A stretch of DNA of 64,000 nt from NCBI RefSeq assembly GCF_036013645.1, contig NZ_CP107869.1, positions 6,386,001 to 6,450,000 of the forward strand. The letters run 5' to 3'. This DNA is from Streptomyces sp. NBC_00490 (GTDB lineage: Bacteria; Actinomycetota; Actinomycetes; Streptomycetales; Streptomycetaceae). Below the pieces are notes generated by a model. It did not search any database. It worked only from the letters and a program-made list of their open reading frames with translations, and had not been told where the DNA came from. Positions 36,508 through 44,302 of this stretch are shown piece by piece. The stretch's first letter is position 1, and every line of letters begins with the position of its first letter. A program made the position numbers and the translations under genes.

Positions 36508-36533
36508 GTGCCTGTGGTGCCATGTGACCCGTG
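36494..36533. other. Attachment-site junction (right/distal end of msrA element)
   Basis: The 9-nt block GTCCCGCCG at 36500-36508 is shared with the msrA junction at 41062-41070. On its element side the sequence GCCTGTGGTGCCATGTGACCC resembles GCCTGTGCTGCCATGTGCCCC at 40396-40416. It is therefore the arm of an integrase site joined to the native msrA end. Confidence 0.6.
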
Positions 36534-36597
36534 GGCCTGGAGTCGTCTTGATCAGCTCGCCATCCGCGGAGCAGGGCAAGGACTTCGTCCTCAACGG

Positions 36598-36855
36598 GTT
36601 GGGGTCCTCCTGCGGCAGCAGCCGGGTGGCGGCGTCCAGGTCGCCGCCGCTGACGAGAACATGGATCTCGTGGGCGAGTGGGGCCACGTCGCGTATGGAG
36701 ATGGTCCACTCGTCGGCGAAGCGTCGTGCGGCCTCGCCGGAGAGGCCGAGTTGCAGGGACCGGTACGGCGTGGGTCGCAGGTGCAGGTTCCGCTCCGAGT
36801 CCCATCTGCACGCGGGCGGGAGAGCGTTTCAGCTGTCGCTACCAGGTGGCACGGT
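36598..36855 (-). pseudogene. Broken DUF4291 gene copy
   Basis: The minus strand encodes segments that match the DUF4291 protein of 32124-32717: QLKRSPARVQ, then after a one-base frameshift near 36805 WDSERNLHLRPTPYRSLQLG, GEAARRFADEWTISIRDVAP and LAATRLLP-like DLDAATRLLPQEDP. The 5' two-thirds is missing; it breaks off at ~36855, exactly where a different decayed gene begins. The frame runs on into the stranded msrA end. It is a non-functional fragment. Confidence 0.75.
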
Positions 36856-37384
36856 TGGAGGTGCCGCAGCGGGCGGAGGGCACGGCCGAGTACCTGGACC
36901 TCCTGTGTATCGGCCCCTCGACCCGCACCGCGATCGAATTCAAGTACTTCACCCGGAGATAGACGGGCACGGTCGGTACTCCTGCCCAGGACTACGCTCT
37001 AAAAGGGCACGCCGCCGCGGACCTCGCTAGTCTGCACCTCGTGCGGGACATAGTCAGGCCGGAGCGCTTCTGCCAACGGTCCGAGCAGAACGGTCTCGCC
37101 ATCATGCTGACCAACGACGCTTCCCTGCGGGCTCTCTGACAGGCGCCGGTCGCGGGCGGACTCGGGATCGGGAGTTCAGAATCCATCAGGGGTGGGAGTT
37201 TGCCGGCACGCTGCTGTGGGCCGAGGGCGCCTACACGGCCAACACCTGCACGCTGAGGGGTACATACCTCCTCGATTGGGTGCCGTACTCCGAACTGGAG
37301 GGACCAGGCGGAGAGTTCCGGTATCTCGCCGTGTCCGTCGGCCCGCTGTCGGACGTGGCCGACGACAGCCCGTCGCATGCGTAG
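36855..37384 (+). pseudogene. Decayed PD-(D/E)xK-nuclease-like gene
   Basis: One reading frame gives EGTAEYLDLLCIGPSTRTAIEFKYF, then an in-frame TAG at 36960. It continues DYALKGHAAADLASLHLVRD and NGLAIMLTNDASLRAL to a TGA at 37137. The other frame then continues FRIHQGWEFAGTLLWAEG, TCTLRGTYLLDWVPYS and FRYLAVSVGPLSDVADD to 37384. The pieces read as one protein broken by two stops and a frameshift. The D-x14-ExK-type pattern (LDLL...IEFKYF) suggests a PD-(D/E)xK nuclease fold, as in restriction-like proteins; this is inference. The 5' end is lost at the DUF4291 junction. Confidence 0.65.
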
Positions 37385-37527
37385 CGAGGACAACCCGAAC
37401 TGCTGCGCAGGGCGTAGCCCGCACCAACAACACAAACGGCTTGGCCGGACAGCCTTTCAGCCTCTGCTGTCGGTTCCTTGGGTTCCATGAACCCTGCTCG
37501 CCGGTAGCCGGACACGACGGGGAGAGC

Positions 37528-38166
37528 TCACTGCCCCTCAGGGGTAGGACGTGGTTTGTCATTAGCTTCCTGGAGAGTTACGACGGGAGTGCTGCCAGGT
37601 TGTATCAAGAGCCAGGCCCATGCGGCATACTCCTTTTCTTGGACTGCGATCTCCCGAAAGCTGCCGAACGAAAGGCCCGGCAGACCACTCATGACGACAT
37701 CCTGATAGAGGCTATCGGACACGGCTAGGGCGACTCCAGTACCGGATGATTCACTCAGAGCAGTTCGCAGCGCACCGGAACCGACGATCCTTGCTGCGGA
37801 GATGATTGCGCGACCCACATATCCGTTCGGTGCTTGACGCACAACGCCAGCATCCAATGCGGCCCGCAACCTGATTCGGGATTCTTCCCGTAGCGGCTCA
37901 TTGATCCATTCAACAGCCTCCATGAGTGCGGACACCAAGCGGGGAAGAACTCGCGGTAGAGGAATGTGCGGGTGGACTAACAGCAGGGCTCCATCGCCCT
38001 GTTCCTGCTTGACGACCTCCTCGTCGGTGAGGCCGGCGCCGTCGCGGGCTCTCTCGATGATCTCGACGAGCCATCCTTGGATGCGAGACTGGTCTGCAAT
38101 TGGGCGCTGGCTGTAGCCTTGCACATCTATGAACAAGCACAACCTGGTCAGACCGTCAAATTCCAC
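37528..38166 (-). CDS. Small class III nucleotide-cyclase-like protein
   Basis: A 212-aa stand-alone cyclase domain. Metal Asp 14 lies in LFIDVQGYS and metal Asp 58 in KQEQGDGALLL. The segment GRAIISAARIV keeps Arg 126 but has Ile where canonical adenylate cyclases have the transition-state Asn. Base-selecting residues also differ, so the substrate could be other than ATP (pyrimidine cyclases of Pycsar systems also deviate here). The GTG start has GGTGGAG 6 nt upstream. It is the last gene of a four-gene run that includes a Crp-type protein, the obvious receptor for its product. Confidence 0.75.
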   Translation of the reverse strand: MEFDGLTRLCLFIDVQGYSQRPIADQSRIQGWLVEIIERARDGAGLTDEEVVKQEQGDGALLLVHPHIPLPRVLPRLVSALMEAVEWINEPLREESRIRLRAALDAGVVRQAPNGYVGRAIISAARIVGSGALRTALSESSGTGVALAVSDSLYQDVVMSGLPGLSFGSFREIAVQEKEYAAWAWLLIQPGSTPVVTLQEANDKPRPTPEGQ

Positions 38167-38221
38167 GCGTTCTCCACCTCACTTTGATGTTATCTGCGGG
38201 TGCCCGTCTCGGGATGGGCCC

Positions 38222-38527
38222 TCAACTCCTACGTGCCTCTTTTCGAACTCTCACTCGATGCCGCCCCCATGCGGCGCCACCATAGAGTAGCGTCGCCAGG
38301 GCGGCCCCGCCGCCAGCCATTGGACCGCTCTGCCTTACGACAAATTGGTAGACGGCTATCGCGAATAGCGAAGAGGCCGAGATCCAGCAAAGAGCGGTCA
38401 GCGCGACGAGGAGGTAATCGATCGCGCGTTCAATCCTTTCTAGCCGTCGCTCCATGTCGACATGATCGCGACGCAGGCAGAGGGGGGTTTCTTGAGCTCC
38501 AGATCCGACGGTTGTGTGGTGGGACAT
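38222..38527 (-). CDS. Small two-helix membrane protein
   Basis: A 101-aa protein with a charged amphipathic segment (DHVDMERRLERIERAIDYLL). Two membrane helices follow, ALTALCWISASSLFAIAVYQFVV and GGGAALATLLYGGAAWG, and a basic tail HRVRVRKEARRS. GGGAG precedes the ATG at 38527. No family is recognised. Its place between the nucleotidyltransferase and the cyclase suggests it belongs to the module, perhaps as membrane effector or anchor; that is inference from layout only. Confidence 0.6.
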   Translation of the reverse strand: MSHHTTVGSGAQETPLCLRRDHVDMERRLERIERAIDYLLVALTALCWISASSLFAIAVYQFVVRQSGPMAGGGAALATLLYGGAAWGRHRVRVRKEARRS

Positions 38528-38609
38528 CGACGCTCCCGCGTTTGACGATGTTCTGGTTTTAGCTGTCGGTGAATGCCGCTTTCCACCTGGCGTGATGTTC
38601 AAAGATCTG

Positions 38610-39056
38610 TCAGCCGGCCGCACTTTCTGAGTGGCTGACGGCATTTCCCTCTATGATCCGAAGATCATCTACGTCTTTAGGGCGCATTAGCTTCTTCTTG
38701 TATGCGGCGACATCGGATAGGGATGCGAATGGCAGTCCGCCGATCCAGTCCGCACGCTCCATCAATTCTTCAAACGCGAAGCCCGGAGAAATCCATTCGT
38801 TGTACACCTCAATGCGCCCACCCCAGAAATGCATGGCGCCGCTGTTGGTTGAAGTTCCCGTAGCTGGAATCCCTAGTCGGCATGCCTCGCTCCATGCGGC
38901 CCCTCGGGCCAATACATCCACATCGCTGATACTCCTTCGGATGCCGTGGGCCAACAGGGGAGCACTTCCGAAGATGAGAAAGTCGCCTATTGTAAAGTTC
39001 AAGGAAATTAGGCGCCGGACGAGAGGGTGTCTTGTGATGTTCTTATTGACTTCCAT
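38610..39056 (-). CDS. Nucleotidyltransferase-fold protein
   Basis: A 148-aa protein with the minimal nucleotidyltransferase signature: Gly30-Ser31 in LIFGSAPLLAHG and the metal pair Asp45/Asp47 in SDVDVLARG. The C-terminal helix KKKLMRPKDVDDLRIIEG is common in MNT/AbiEii-like proteins, which nucleotidylate proteins or tRNA as toxins or antitoxins. No HEPN partner is adjacent. It lies 40 nt downstream of the Crp-type gene and shares the run. The target is unknown. Confidence 0.7.
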   Translation of the reverse strand: MEVNKNITRHPLVRRLISLNFTIGDFLIFGSAPLLAHGIRRSISDVDVLARGAAWSEACRLGIPATGTSTNSGAMHFWGGRIEVYNEWISPGFAFEELMERADWIGGLPFASLSDVAAYKKKLMRPKDVDDLRIIEGNAVSHSESAAG

Positions 39057-39096
39057 GGTGGGCGGATCTCTCTCGGTTTTGGTTTTGAAATGTCGA

Positions 39097-39774
39097 CTAG
39101 GATGAGGCGGTAAAATTCCCCTCGGCGATACGGGACAATGACGGGAGATCTCGAATTGTGATTACCTGACGTCCAGTGGTTACAATACCTCTCTCTTTGA
39201 ACTTTCTGATCACTTGCGTCACCGATTCGCGTGATGCGCCGACCAGATCCGCGAGATCCTGTTGGCTAAACCGCAAAGCGAGTCCGTTCTCAGTCTGGAT
39301 TCCCAGCTCCTTCGAGGTCAGTTCGACTAGCCCCTTAGCGAGTCTCTGCTCTACGCCCAGGAAAGACTCGACGCTCTTGCGGGTCGCTTCCTCGAGGCGT
39401 TCATCGGCGGCGATCAGTTGAGCGTGCATTGCGCGCGGGTGCTCGTACAAGAAGTGAAGCCATGTCGTGGCAGGCAAGTACAACGCCTCTACGTCATCGA
39501 GGGCGAAGACGCTGGCCGAGCGTGGTTTCTGTCTGACTGCGGCCATTTCGCCGATGATCTCGCCTGGGCCGCGGAGGGCCACGATGTGTGGAGGATTCCC
39601 GATCTGCACCTTGACGTGTCCACTGCGAATGAGTAGGGCGAAGTCCGTCTCCTCGCCCTCTCCGAAGAGGACGCTGCCGGAGGGGTATCGCAGTACATGG
39701 CCCAGATCTTCCAGTGCGGCTACCTCGTCTTCCACGAGGAGGGGAAGACCGCTTTCCGGGGAATGATTACTCAC
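39097..39774 (-). CDS. Crp/Fnr-family cyclic-nucleotide-responsive regulator
   Basis: A 225-aa regulator. The cyclic-nucleotide domain (residues ~15-125) has an intact phosphate-binding cassette, IIGEMAAV with Glu76 and PRSASV with Arg85, so it can bind a cyclic mononucleotide. The dimer helix lies at ~130-150 and the winged helix reads FSQQDLADLVGASRESVTQVIRKF. No Cys cluster is seen, so it is not an Fnr-type iron-sulfur sensor. GTG start 39774 lies inside an inverted repeat, which suggests autoregulation. It heads the four-gene run that ends with a cyclase. Confidence 0.88.
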   Translation of the reverse strand: MSNHSPESGLPLLVEDEVAALEDLGHVLRYPSGSVLFGEGEETDFALLIRSGHVKVQIGNPPHIVALRGPGEIIGEMAAVRQKPRSASVFALDDVEALYLPATTWLHFLYEHPRAMHAQLIAADERLEEATRKSVESFLGVEQRLAKGLVELTSKELGIQTENGLALRFSQQDLADLVGASRESVTQVIRKFKERGIVTTGRQVITIRDLPSLSRIAEGNFTASS

Positions 39775-39786
39775 ACTGTTGAGTGT
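39773..39786. promoter_or_regulatory. Operator-like inverted repeat over the Crp gene start
   Basis: ACACT-GTTG-AGTGT overlaps the start codon of the Crp/Fnr gene. The wider block CACTGTTGAGTGTAGT (39774-39789) recurs exactly at 50318-50333 in the serine-recombinase element. A regulator bound here would block expression of the module. Confidence 0.5.
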
Positions 39787-39833
39787 AGTACTTCACATAG
39801 CTCTGCGGAAGGGTACGCTGAGAGTAGCTCGGT

Positions 39834-39847
39834 GATCAGTACTGATC
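39834..39847. promoter_or_regulatory. Perfect 14-nt palindrome
   Basis: GATCAGTACTGATC lies ~60 nt upstream of the Crp/Fnr gene start, in the presumed promoter region of the four-gene run. It is a candidate second operator. Confidence 0.4.
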
Positions 39848-40331
39848 TAGGACGGGCGCCTGCTGGGGGCGACCCGCTGGGGCCGTCGCCTCGCCACACA
39901 GGCTCAGGTCTCCTAGCTGGCCACCGCTGCTGGCCAGCATGCTCAGCCACCCAACCGGACGGCCAACCTGCTCTGGTCCTCGTCCAGGTCCTATAGCGCG
40001 GCCGAGATGCCTGCGGCAGCGCGAGTCCCGTCGCCACACGCGACCAGACGAAGCCGCCGCGGCGCCGCAGCTTGAGAAGCGGCCACATCCTGAAGCTGAG
40101 CGGCATGCGGTCGTGGGTGCGCGCGTCTGGGCCGTAGAGGGGAGGTGACGTGGTCACGAAAGGAGCCCATCCAGACCCGTATTTGCGCAGGCGTGTTTGG
40201 ACCAGAGGCAGGTGCTCGGTGCTTCCTGAAACTGATTTCGGCGATGCGACGATCATCGAACCCGGGCACCGGCGCCCGGGGTGGGGACGCCGACGTACGG
40301 ACAGTCATGCGTGGCGGCAGGCGTGAGGCTG
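39848..40331. other. Stretch without a supported gene
   Basis: GC-rich sequence between the Crp-type gene and the internal attachment-like site. Open frames exist on the minus strand but lack a ribosome site and family features. A strong hairpin, CCCGGGCACC/GGCGCCCGGG near 40261-40280, is the only structure noted. Confidence 0.4.
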
Positions 40332-40418
40332 GTTGAGCAAGACGCACCCCAGTTCGTCTCGGACAGGATACTTAGCCTGATTCCATCCAGACGAGCCTGT
40401 GCTGCCATGTGCCCCGTC
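40332..40418. other. Internal attachment-like site with both arms
   Basis: Its left part (GTTGAGCAAGACGCACCCCA, then GTTCGTCTCGGACAGGATACTTAGCCTGA) matches 41008-41058. Its right part (GCCTGTGCTGCCATGTGCCCC) matches 36508-36530. The centre ATCCAGACG at 40385-40393 stands where GTCCCGCCG stands at the outer junctions (6 of 9 identical). This is what an unrecombined or element-element junction would look like. Confidence 0.55.
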
Positions 40419-40932
40419 ACGCAGCGGGCTGGACCTCGTATTGCTGTGGTGGCCTGCCCATTTCCCGGAGCCACCCGTGCCCGTCCGCGTCCTGGAAGTT
40501 GAAGATGACGACAAGACCGATGCCTGGGGCTTGGCTGACAGGCTCCCCGGAGTCATCGATCAACTGCACTTTTGCCACCAGTGATTCCCCTGGCTGAAGG
40601 AGGCACGCGGTCCGGGCGTTCGGTCCGGAGGTGGGGTCGAGTAGCCAACTGTCACCAGGGCACTCAGGGCGGCGCCGAACCTCTGTGACTTCGACGCCTG
40701 TGATGGCGGTGGAGCCTCCGTTGGTGATCCGCACTTCGATCGTCGCGTTGCTCGTCCACGGAGCTAACGCGATCACCAGAGCCGCCCGGCCTTGGGCCGC
40801 TCTGGAGTCACGCGCGATGGCCTCCCGGTCGACCTTGAGCGTTCGTCGCCATTGGGTCCACCAGGCTGCAACGGTGACAGCCGAGGCACCGGCCCCGCTG
40901 ACGGCGCCAATCGCGGTCCACAGTTCGCCCAT
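40417..40932 (-). CDS. Hypothetical protein within the msrA insertion
   Basis: A 171-aa protein starting MGELWTAIGAVSGAGASAVTV. An N-terminal hydrophobic stretch (residues ~5-22) may be a weak membrane anchor, followed by WWTQWRRTLKVDREAIARDS. The C-terminal ~110 residues are a beta-rich domain (NATIEVRITNGGSTAITGVEV, LQPGESLVAKVQLID) like an immunoglobulin-type fold. It is the only gene between the internal attachment-like site and the msrA junction, so it is the cargo of the smaller tandem unit. Function unknown. Confidence 0.65.
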   Translation of the reverse strand: MGELWTAIGAVSGAGASAVTVAAWWTQWRRTLKVDREAIARDSRAAQGRAALVIALAPWTSNATIEVRITNGGSTAITGVEVTEVRRRPECPGDSWLLDPTSGPNARTACLLQPGESLVAKVQLIDDSGEPVSQAPGIGLVVIFNFQDADGHGWLREMGRPPQQYEVQPAA

Positions 40933-40982
40933 GTCAGTCCGCCCCCTACAGCCCTGACCCGAGAATCGACCGAGTGTCTCGG

Positions 40983-41684
40983 CTACTCCCCAACAGGAGC
41001 AATGCCCGTTGGGCAAGATGCTCCCCAGTTCGTCTCGAACGGGTCACCTAGCTTGACCCCCGTCCCGCCGATCCCGCAGTAACCGGCCGGGTTCTTGTCC
41101 AGGTACTGCTGGTGGTATCCCTCGGCCGGATAGAAGGCGCGCCCCGTCGCCGGCAGGATCTCCGTGGTGATCGTGCCGTGGCCCGTGCCGGTGAGGCGCT
41201 GCTGGTAGGTCTCGCGGGAGGCTTCGGCGGTGGTGGCCTGGGCGGGGGTGTGGGTGTGGATCGCGGAGCGGTACTGGGTGCCGACGTCGTTGCCCTGGCG
41301 GAAGCCCTGGGTGGGGTCGTGGGACTCCCAGAAGGTCTTCAGGAGGCGCTCGTAGGAGATGAGCGAGGGGTCGTACACGACGCGGACGACCTCGGTGTGA
41401 CCGGTCAGGCCGGAGCAGACCTCTTCGTAGGTGGGGTTCTCGGTGTGGCCGCCCTGGTAGCCGACCAGGGTGGTCCAGACGCCGACCGGGAGCTGCCAGA
41501 ACGTGCGCTCGGCGCCCCAGAAGCAGCCCAGGGCGAAGTCGGCGATCCCGTAGCCCTCGGGGTAGGGGCCGAGCAGCGGGGTGCCGAGGACGGTGTGGCG
41601 GTCGGGCGCCGTGAACACCGGGGTGGGGCGGCCCTTCAGCGCCTGCTCGGCGGTGGGCAGGACGGGCGTACGGCCGAACAGCAT
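40983..41684 (-). CDS. msrA: Peptide-methionine sulfoxide reductase with element-encoded tail
   Basis: A 233-aa MsrA. The catalytic Cys is in [43 protein letters not shown] and [23 protein letters not shown] are typical. The resolving Cys lies in [11 protein letters not shown]. From there the sequence leaves the family: instead of VSCPIGVARADG it reads [23 protein letters not shown], encoded by the inserted element. A Ser-Cys-Pro in a similar context is kept, so enzyme recycling may survive. GAAGGAG precedes ATG 41684. The native tail is stranded at 36457-36507. Confidence 0.9.
   Translation of the reverse strand: MLFGRTPVLPTAEQALKGRPTPVFTAPDRHTVLGTPLLGPYPEGYGIADFALGCFWGAERTFWQLPVGVWTTLVGYQGGHTENPTYEEVCSGLTGHTEVVRVVYDPSLISYERLLKTFWESHDPTQGFRQGNDVGTQYRSAIHTHTPAQATTAEASRETYQQRLTGTGHGTITTEILPATGRAFYPAEGYHQQYLDKNPAGYCGIGGTGVKLGDPFETNWGASCPTGIAPVGE
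41008..41070. other. Attachment-site junction inside msrA
   Basis: The core GTCCCGCCG (41062-41070) joins msrA to an element arm (41008-41058) that is ~80% identical to 40332-40381. The arm is translated as the new MsrA tail. Confidence 0.6.
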
Positions 41685-41809
41685 GGGCGCGGGCTCCTTC
41701 TCGTCTCCTCGCCGGTCCCTGCGGGGGTGGCCGGCAGCGGCATCCCGCACAACGGCCCGGCGCCGCCCCGCATTCCGTCCAGGCGGGGCGACGCCGGTTC
41801 CGGTGCCCC

Positions 41810-42928
41810 TCAGTGCGGCAGCGTCGCCGGGCTGCCGCCGTTCGCCTCGTAGCCCGCCACCGCCAGCGCCCGGTAGACCGCGAACTCGGCCGCCGGATCG
41901 GGGGACAGGGTCCACGGTAGGGCGCCCACGTGGCCGTCGATGTGTATGAGCTGGTTCATGGCCTCCTGCCACCGCTCGCCGCGGACCAGGAAGAAGACCA
42001 GCATGTGCCGCACATGCGCCAGCATCGGGTCGTCCGCGCGGGCCGAGTGCACGGCGTGCAGCGCCCCGTGCATGGCCTTGGTGACGGTCTCGCTCTGGTA
42101 GAAGCCGCTGACCAGGTTCACCTCGGGCAGGTGCTCGAAGACCGCGAACAGGGGCATGGCGGCGAGGAGGGAGCCCTGCGGGGCGCGGGCCGCGGCCGCC
42201 TCCGCGAAGGACATCGCCAGCTCACGCGAGCCGTGCCACTTCTCGCACCAGTAGTGGAGCGCCGCCAGATGCGCGCCCATGTGCGCCGGGGCGCGGTCCA
42301 GGATCTTCAGCCACAGCTGCTCGAACTCCGCCCGCGGATAGGCGAGGCCACGGGCCACCGACAGCTCGACGATGTACGGGATCGGGTCGCCCGGCGCCAG
42401 CAGCGCGGCCTCTCCGCACGCCGCCTTCGCCTCCTCCATGATGATCCGGAACGAGTCGGTGCCGGGCGTCGCCGTGCGCCACGCCTGCTGCACCAGGAAC
42501 TCCGCGTGGATGGCCGCACCACCCGCGTCCTTGGGCTGCTCGGACCGCCACACCCGCAGCCACTGGCCGCCCGGCGACTCGCTCACCCCGCCCGGCCGCT
42601 GCGACAGCTCCAGGGAGGCCGCGCCGGCGAAGGCCTGCACTCGCTGCCAGCGCAGCTCGCCCGTCGCCTCGGTGCCCGCCAGCAGTTGGGTGGCCGCCCG
42701 GTAGTCCTGGGTGCGCTGCACCAGGTCCAGGACGTCCAGCAGGTCCTGGTCGGGGCCGGGCATGCGGACGTCCAGCTCCTCCTGCCGTACGAAGCCGTAG
42801 TCCGCGGGGTCCGCCGCGTCCGGGTGGCCCGGCGGGACCTGCTCGATCATGCCCCGGCGGCGGCGCAGGACCGGCAGCAGCACGAAGCCGAGCATGACCA
42901 CCGCCATCAGGACCCAGAGAATTTCCAT
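41810..42928 (-). CDS. Membrane-anchored conserved hypothetical protein
   Basis: A 372-aa protein with one N-terminal helix ([21 protein letters not shown]) followed by RRRR, so the body is cytosolic. The body is helical, with regular short repeats of TPR-like look ([44 protein letters not shown]). No catalytic motif is seen. In S. coelicolor an orthologue sits between msrA and metB (from memory), so it is a core gene. Function unknown. Confidence 0.75.
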   Translation of the reverse strand: MEILWVLMAVVMLGFVLLPVLRRRRGMIEQVPPGHPDAADPADYGFVRQEELDVRMPGPDQDLLDVLDLVQRTQDYRAATQLLAGTEATGELRWQRVQAFAGAASLELSQRPGGVSESPGGQWLRVWRSEQPKDAGGAAIHAEFLVQQAWRTATPGTDSFRIIMEEAKAACGEAALLAPGDPIPYIVELSVARGLAYPRAEFEQLWLKILDRAPAHMGAHLAALHYWCEKWHGSRELAMSFAEAAAARAPQGSLLAAMPLFAVFEHLPEVNLVSGFYQSETVTKAMHGALHAVHSARADDPMLAHVRHMLVFFLVRGERWQEAMNQLIHIDGHVGALPWTLSPDPAAEFAVYRALAVAGYEANGGSPATLPH

Positions 42929-42976
42929 GCCTCAAGCGTTCCAGACGCCGACGACAATTGGCCAACCCGGTCCCGG

Positions 42977-43072
42977 GCCTGTGGATAACCCCTGTCCCGG
43001 CTCCGGGTGCCTGGGGAAAACCTCCCGTCCAGGCCCCGCGGCCTGGGGAAAACCCTTCTCCAGCCTCGCTGT
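42977..43072. repeat. 32-bp tandem repeat, three units, upstream of metB
   Basis: Units start at 42977, 43009 and 43041 with an exact 32-bp period. Each begins GCCTGKGGAWAACC. The first contains TGTGGATAA, the complement of a canonical DnaA box; the other two are degenerate (TGGGGAAAA). The array ends 38 nt before the metB start, so it sits in its promoter or leader. Confidence 0.65.
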
Positions 43073-43110
43073 GCCACGCCTGCCCCGCGAGCGGACTACG
43101 CTCGGTGCCC

Positions 43111-44265
43111 ATGAGCGACAGGCACATCAGTCAGCACTTCGAGACGCTCGCCATCCACGCGGGCAACACGGCGGACCCCCTCACCGGTGCGGTCGTCCCG
43201 CCGATCTACCAGGTCTCGACCTACAAGCAGGACGGCGTCGGCGGCCTGCGCGGCGGCTACGAGTACAGCCGCAGCGCCAACCCGACACGTACCGCCCTGG
43301 AGGAGAACCTCGCCGCCCTCGAGGGCGGCCGACGGGGCCTCGCGTTCGCGTCCGGACTGGCGGCCGAGGACTGCCTGCTGCGCACGCTGCTCAGCCCCGG
43401 CGACCACGTGGTCATCCCCAACGACGCGTACGGCGGCACGTTCCGGCTCTTCGCGAAGGTCGTCGCCCGCTGGGGCGTCGAATGGTCGGTCGCCGACACC
43501 AGCGACCCGGCCGCCGTCCGGGCCGCCATCACCCCGAAGACCAAGGCCGTGTGGGTGGAGACCCCCTCCAACCCGCTGCTCGGCATCACCGACATCGCCG
43601 CCGTCGCGCAGATCGCCCGGGACGCCGGCGCGAAGCTCGTCGTCGACAACACCTTCGCCACGCCGTATCTGCAGCAGCCGCTGTCACTCGGCGCCGACGT
43701 GGTCGTGCACTCCCTGACCAAGTACATGGGCGGCCACTCGGACGTCGTCGGCGGCGCGCTGATCACCGCCGACGAGGCGCTCGGCGAGGAACTGGCGTAC
43801 CACCAGAACGCGATGGGCGCGGTCGCCGGGCCCTTCGACTCCTGGCTGGTGCTGCGCGGAGCCAAGACGCTGCCGGTGCGGATGGACCGGCACAGCGAGA
43901 ACGCGGCCAAGGTCGCCGACATGCTGACCCGGCACGCGCGCGTGTCGAAGGTGCTCTACCCGGGTCTGGAGGACCACCCCGGTCACGAGGTCGCCGCCAA
44001 GCAGATGCGGTCCTTCGGCGGCATGGTCTCCTTCCGCGTCGCGGGCGGCGAGGAGGCGGCCGTCGAGGTCTGCAACCGCGCCAAGGTGTTCACGCTGGGC
44101 GAGTCCCTGGGCGGCGTGGAGTCCCTGATCGAGCACCCCGGCCGTATGACGCACGCGTCGGTCGCCGGCTCGGCCCTCGAGGTCCCCGGCGACCTCGTGC
44201 GCCTCTCGGTGGGCATCGAGAACGTCGACGACCTGCTGGAAGACCTTCAGCAGGCCCTGGGCTAG
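43111..44265 (+). CDS. metB: Cystathionine gamma-synthase/lyase
   Basis: A 384-aa PLP enzyme of the Cys/Met metabolism family. It joins O-acyl-homoserine and cysteine to cystathionine, or cleaves cystathionine in the reverse pathway. N-terminal HAGNTADPLTGAVVPPIYQVST and YEYSRSANPTRTALE bind PLP phosphate from the next subunit. The PLP Lys is in VVHSLTKYMGGHSD. The C-terminal ESLGGVESLIEHPGRMTHAS is typical. Gamma-synthase and gamma-lyase cannot be told apart by sequence alone. ATG 43111 is used. Confidence 0.92.
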   Translation: MSDRHISQHFETLAIHAGNTADPLTGAVVPPIYQVSTYKQDGVGGLRGGYEYSRSANPTRTALEENLAALEGGRRGLAFASGLAAEDCLLRTLLSPGDHVVIPNDAYGGTFRLFAKVVARWGVEWSVADTSDPAAVRAAITPKTKAVWVETPSNPLLGITDIAAVAQIARDAGAKLVVDNTFATPYLQQPLSLGADVVVHSLTKYMGGHSDVVGGALITADEALGEELAYHQNAMGAVAGPFDSWLVLRGAKTLPVRMDRHSENAAKVADMLTRHARVSKVLYPGLEDHPGHEVAAKQMRSFGGMVSFRVAGGEEAAVEVCNRAKVFTLGESLGGVESLIEHPGRMTHASVAGSALEVPGDLVRLSVGIENVDDLLEDLQQALG

Positions 44266-44302
44266 TCCCTTCGACGGTTCACGAGCGGGCCGGTCCGGCC
44301 GG

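Larger units (their letters stand above)
36500..41070. mobile_element. Foreign element(s) inserted in msrA, integrase missing
   Basis: A ~4.6-kb insert lies between the two halves of msrA, bounded by GTCCCGCCG on both sides. Base composition drops clearly below the flanks, most strongly at 37.5-39.8 kb. An internal site (40332-40418) carries both arms, so the insert is best read as two elements in tandem: 36509-40384, with decayed genes and the cyclase module, and 40394-41061, with one small gene. No integrase gene is present; it may have been lost or act from elsewhere. Confidence 0.65.

Noticed and set aside
36457..36687. A continuous minus-strand frame joining DUF4291-like text to the MsrA tail
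   Set aside because: The join is a chance in-frame fusion of two remnants across the attachment junction. It has no start signal and no intact domain.
39771..40256. 161-codon minus-strand frame upstream of the Crp-type gene
   Set aside because: The composition is Arg/Pro/Trp-rich shadow text without a ribosome site, and it covers the presumed promoter of the four-gene run.
36500..41070. Plasmid-derived integrative element of the pSAM2 type
   Set aside because: No rep, tra, spd or tyrosine integrase genes are present and the target is a protein gene, not a tRNA.
42977..43072. Replication origin from DnaA-like boxes
   Set aside because: There are only three short units, two of them degenerate, and no dnaA, dnaN or parAB nearby. 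A chromosomal origin would have many boxes.
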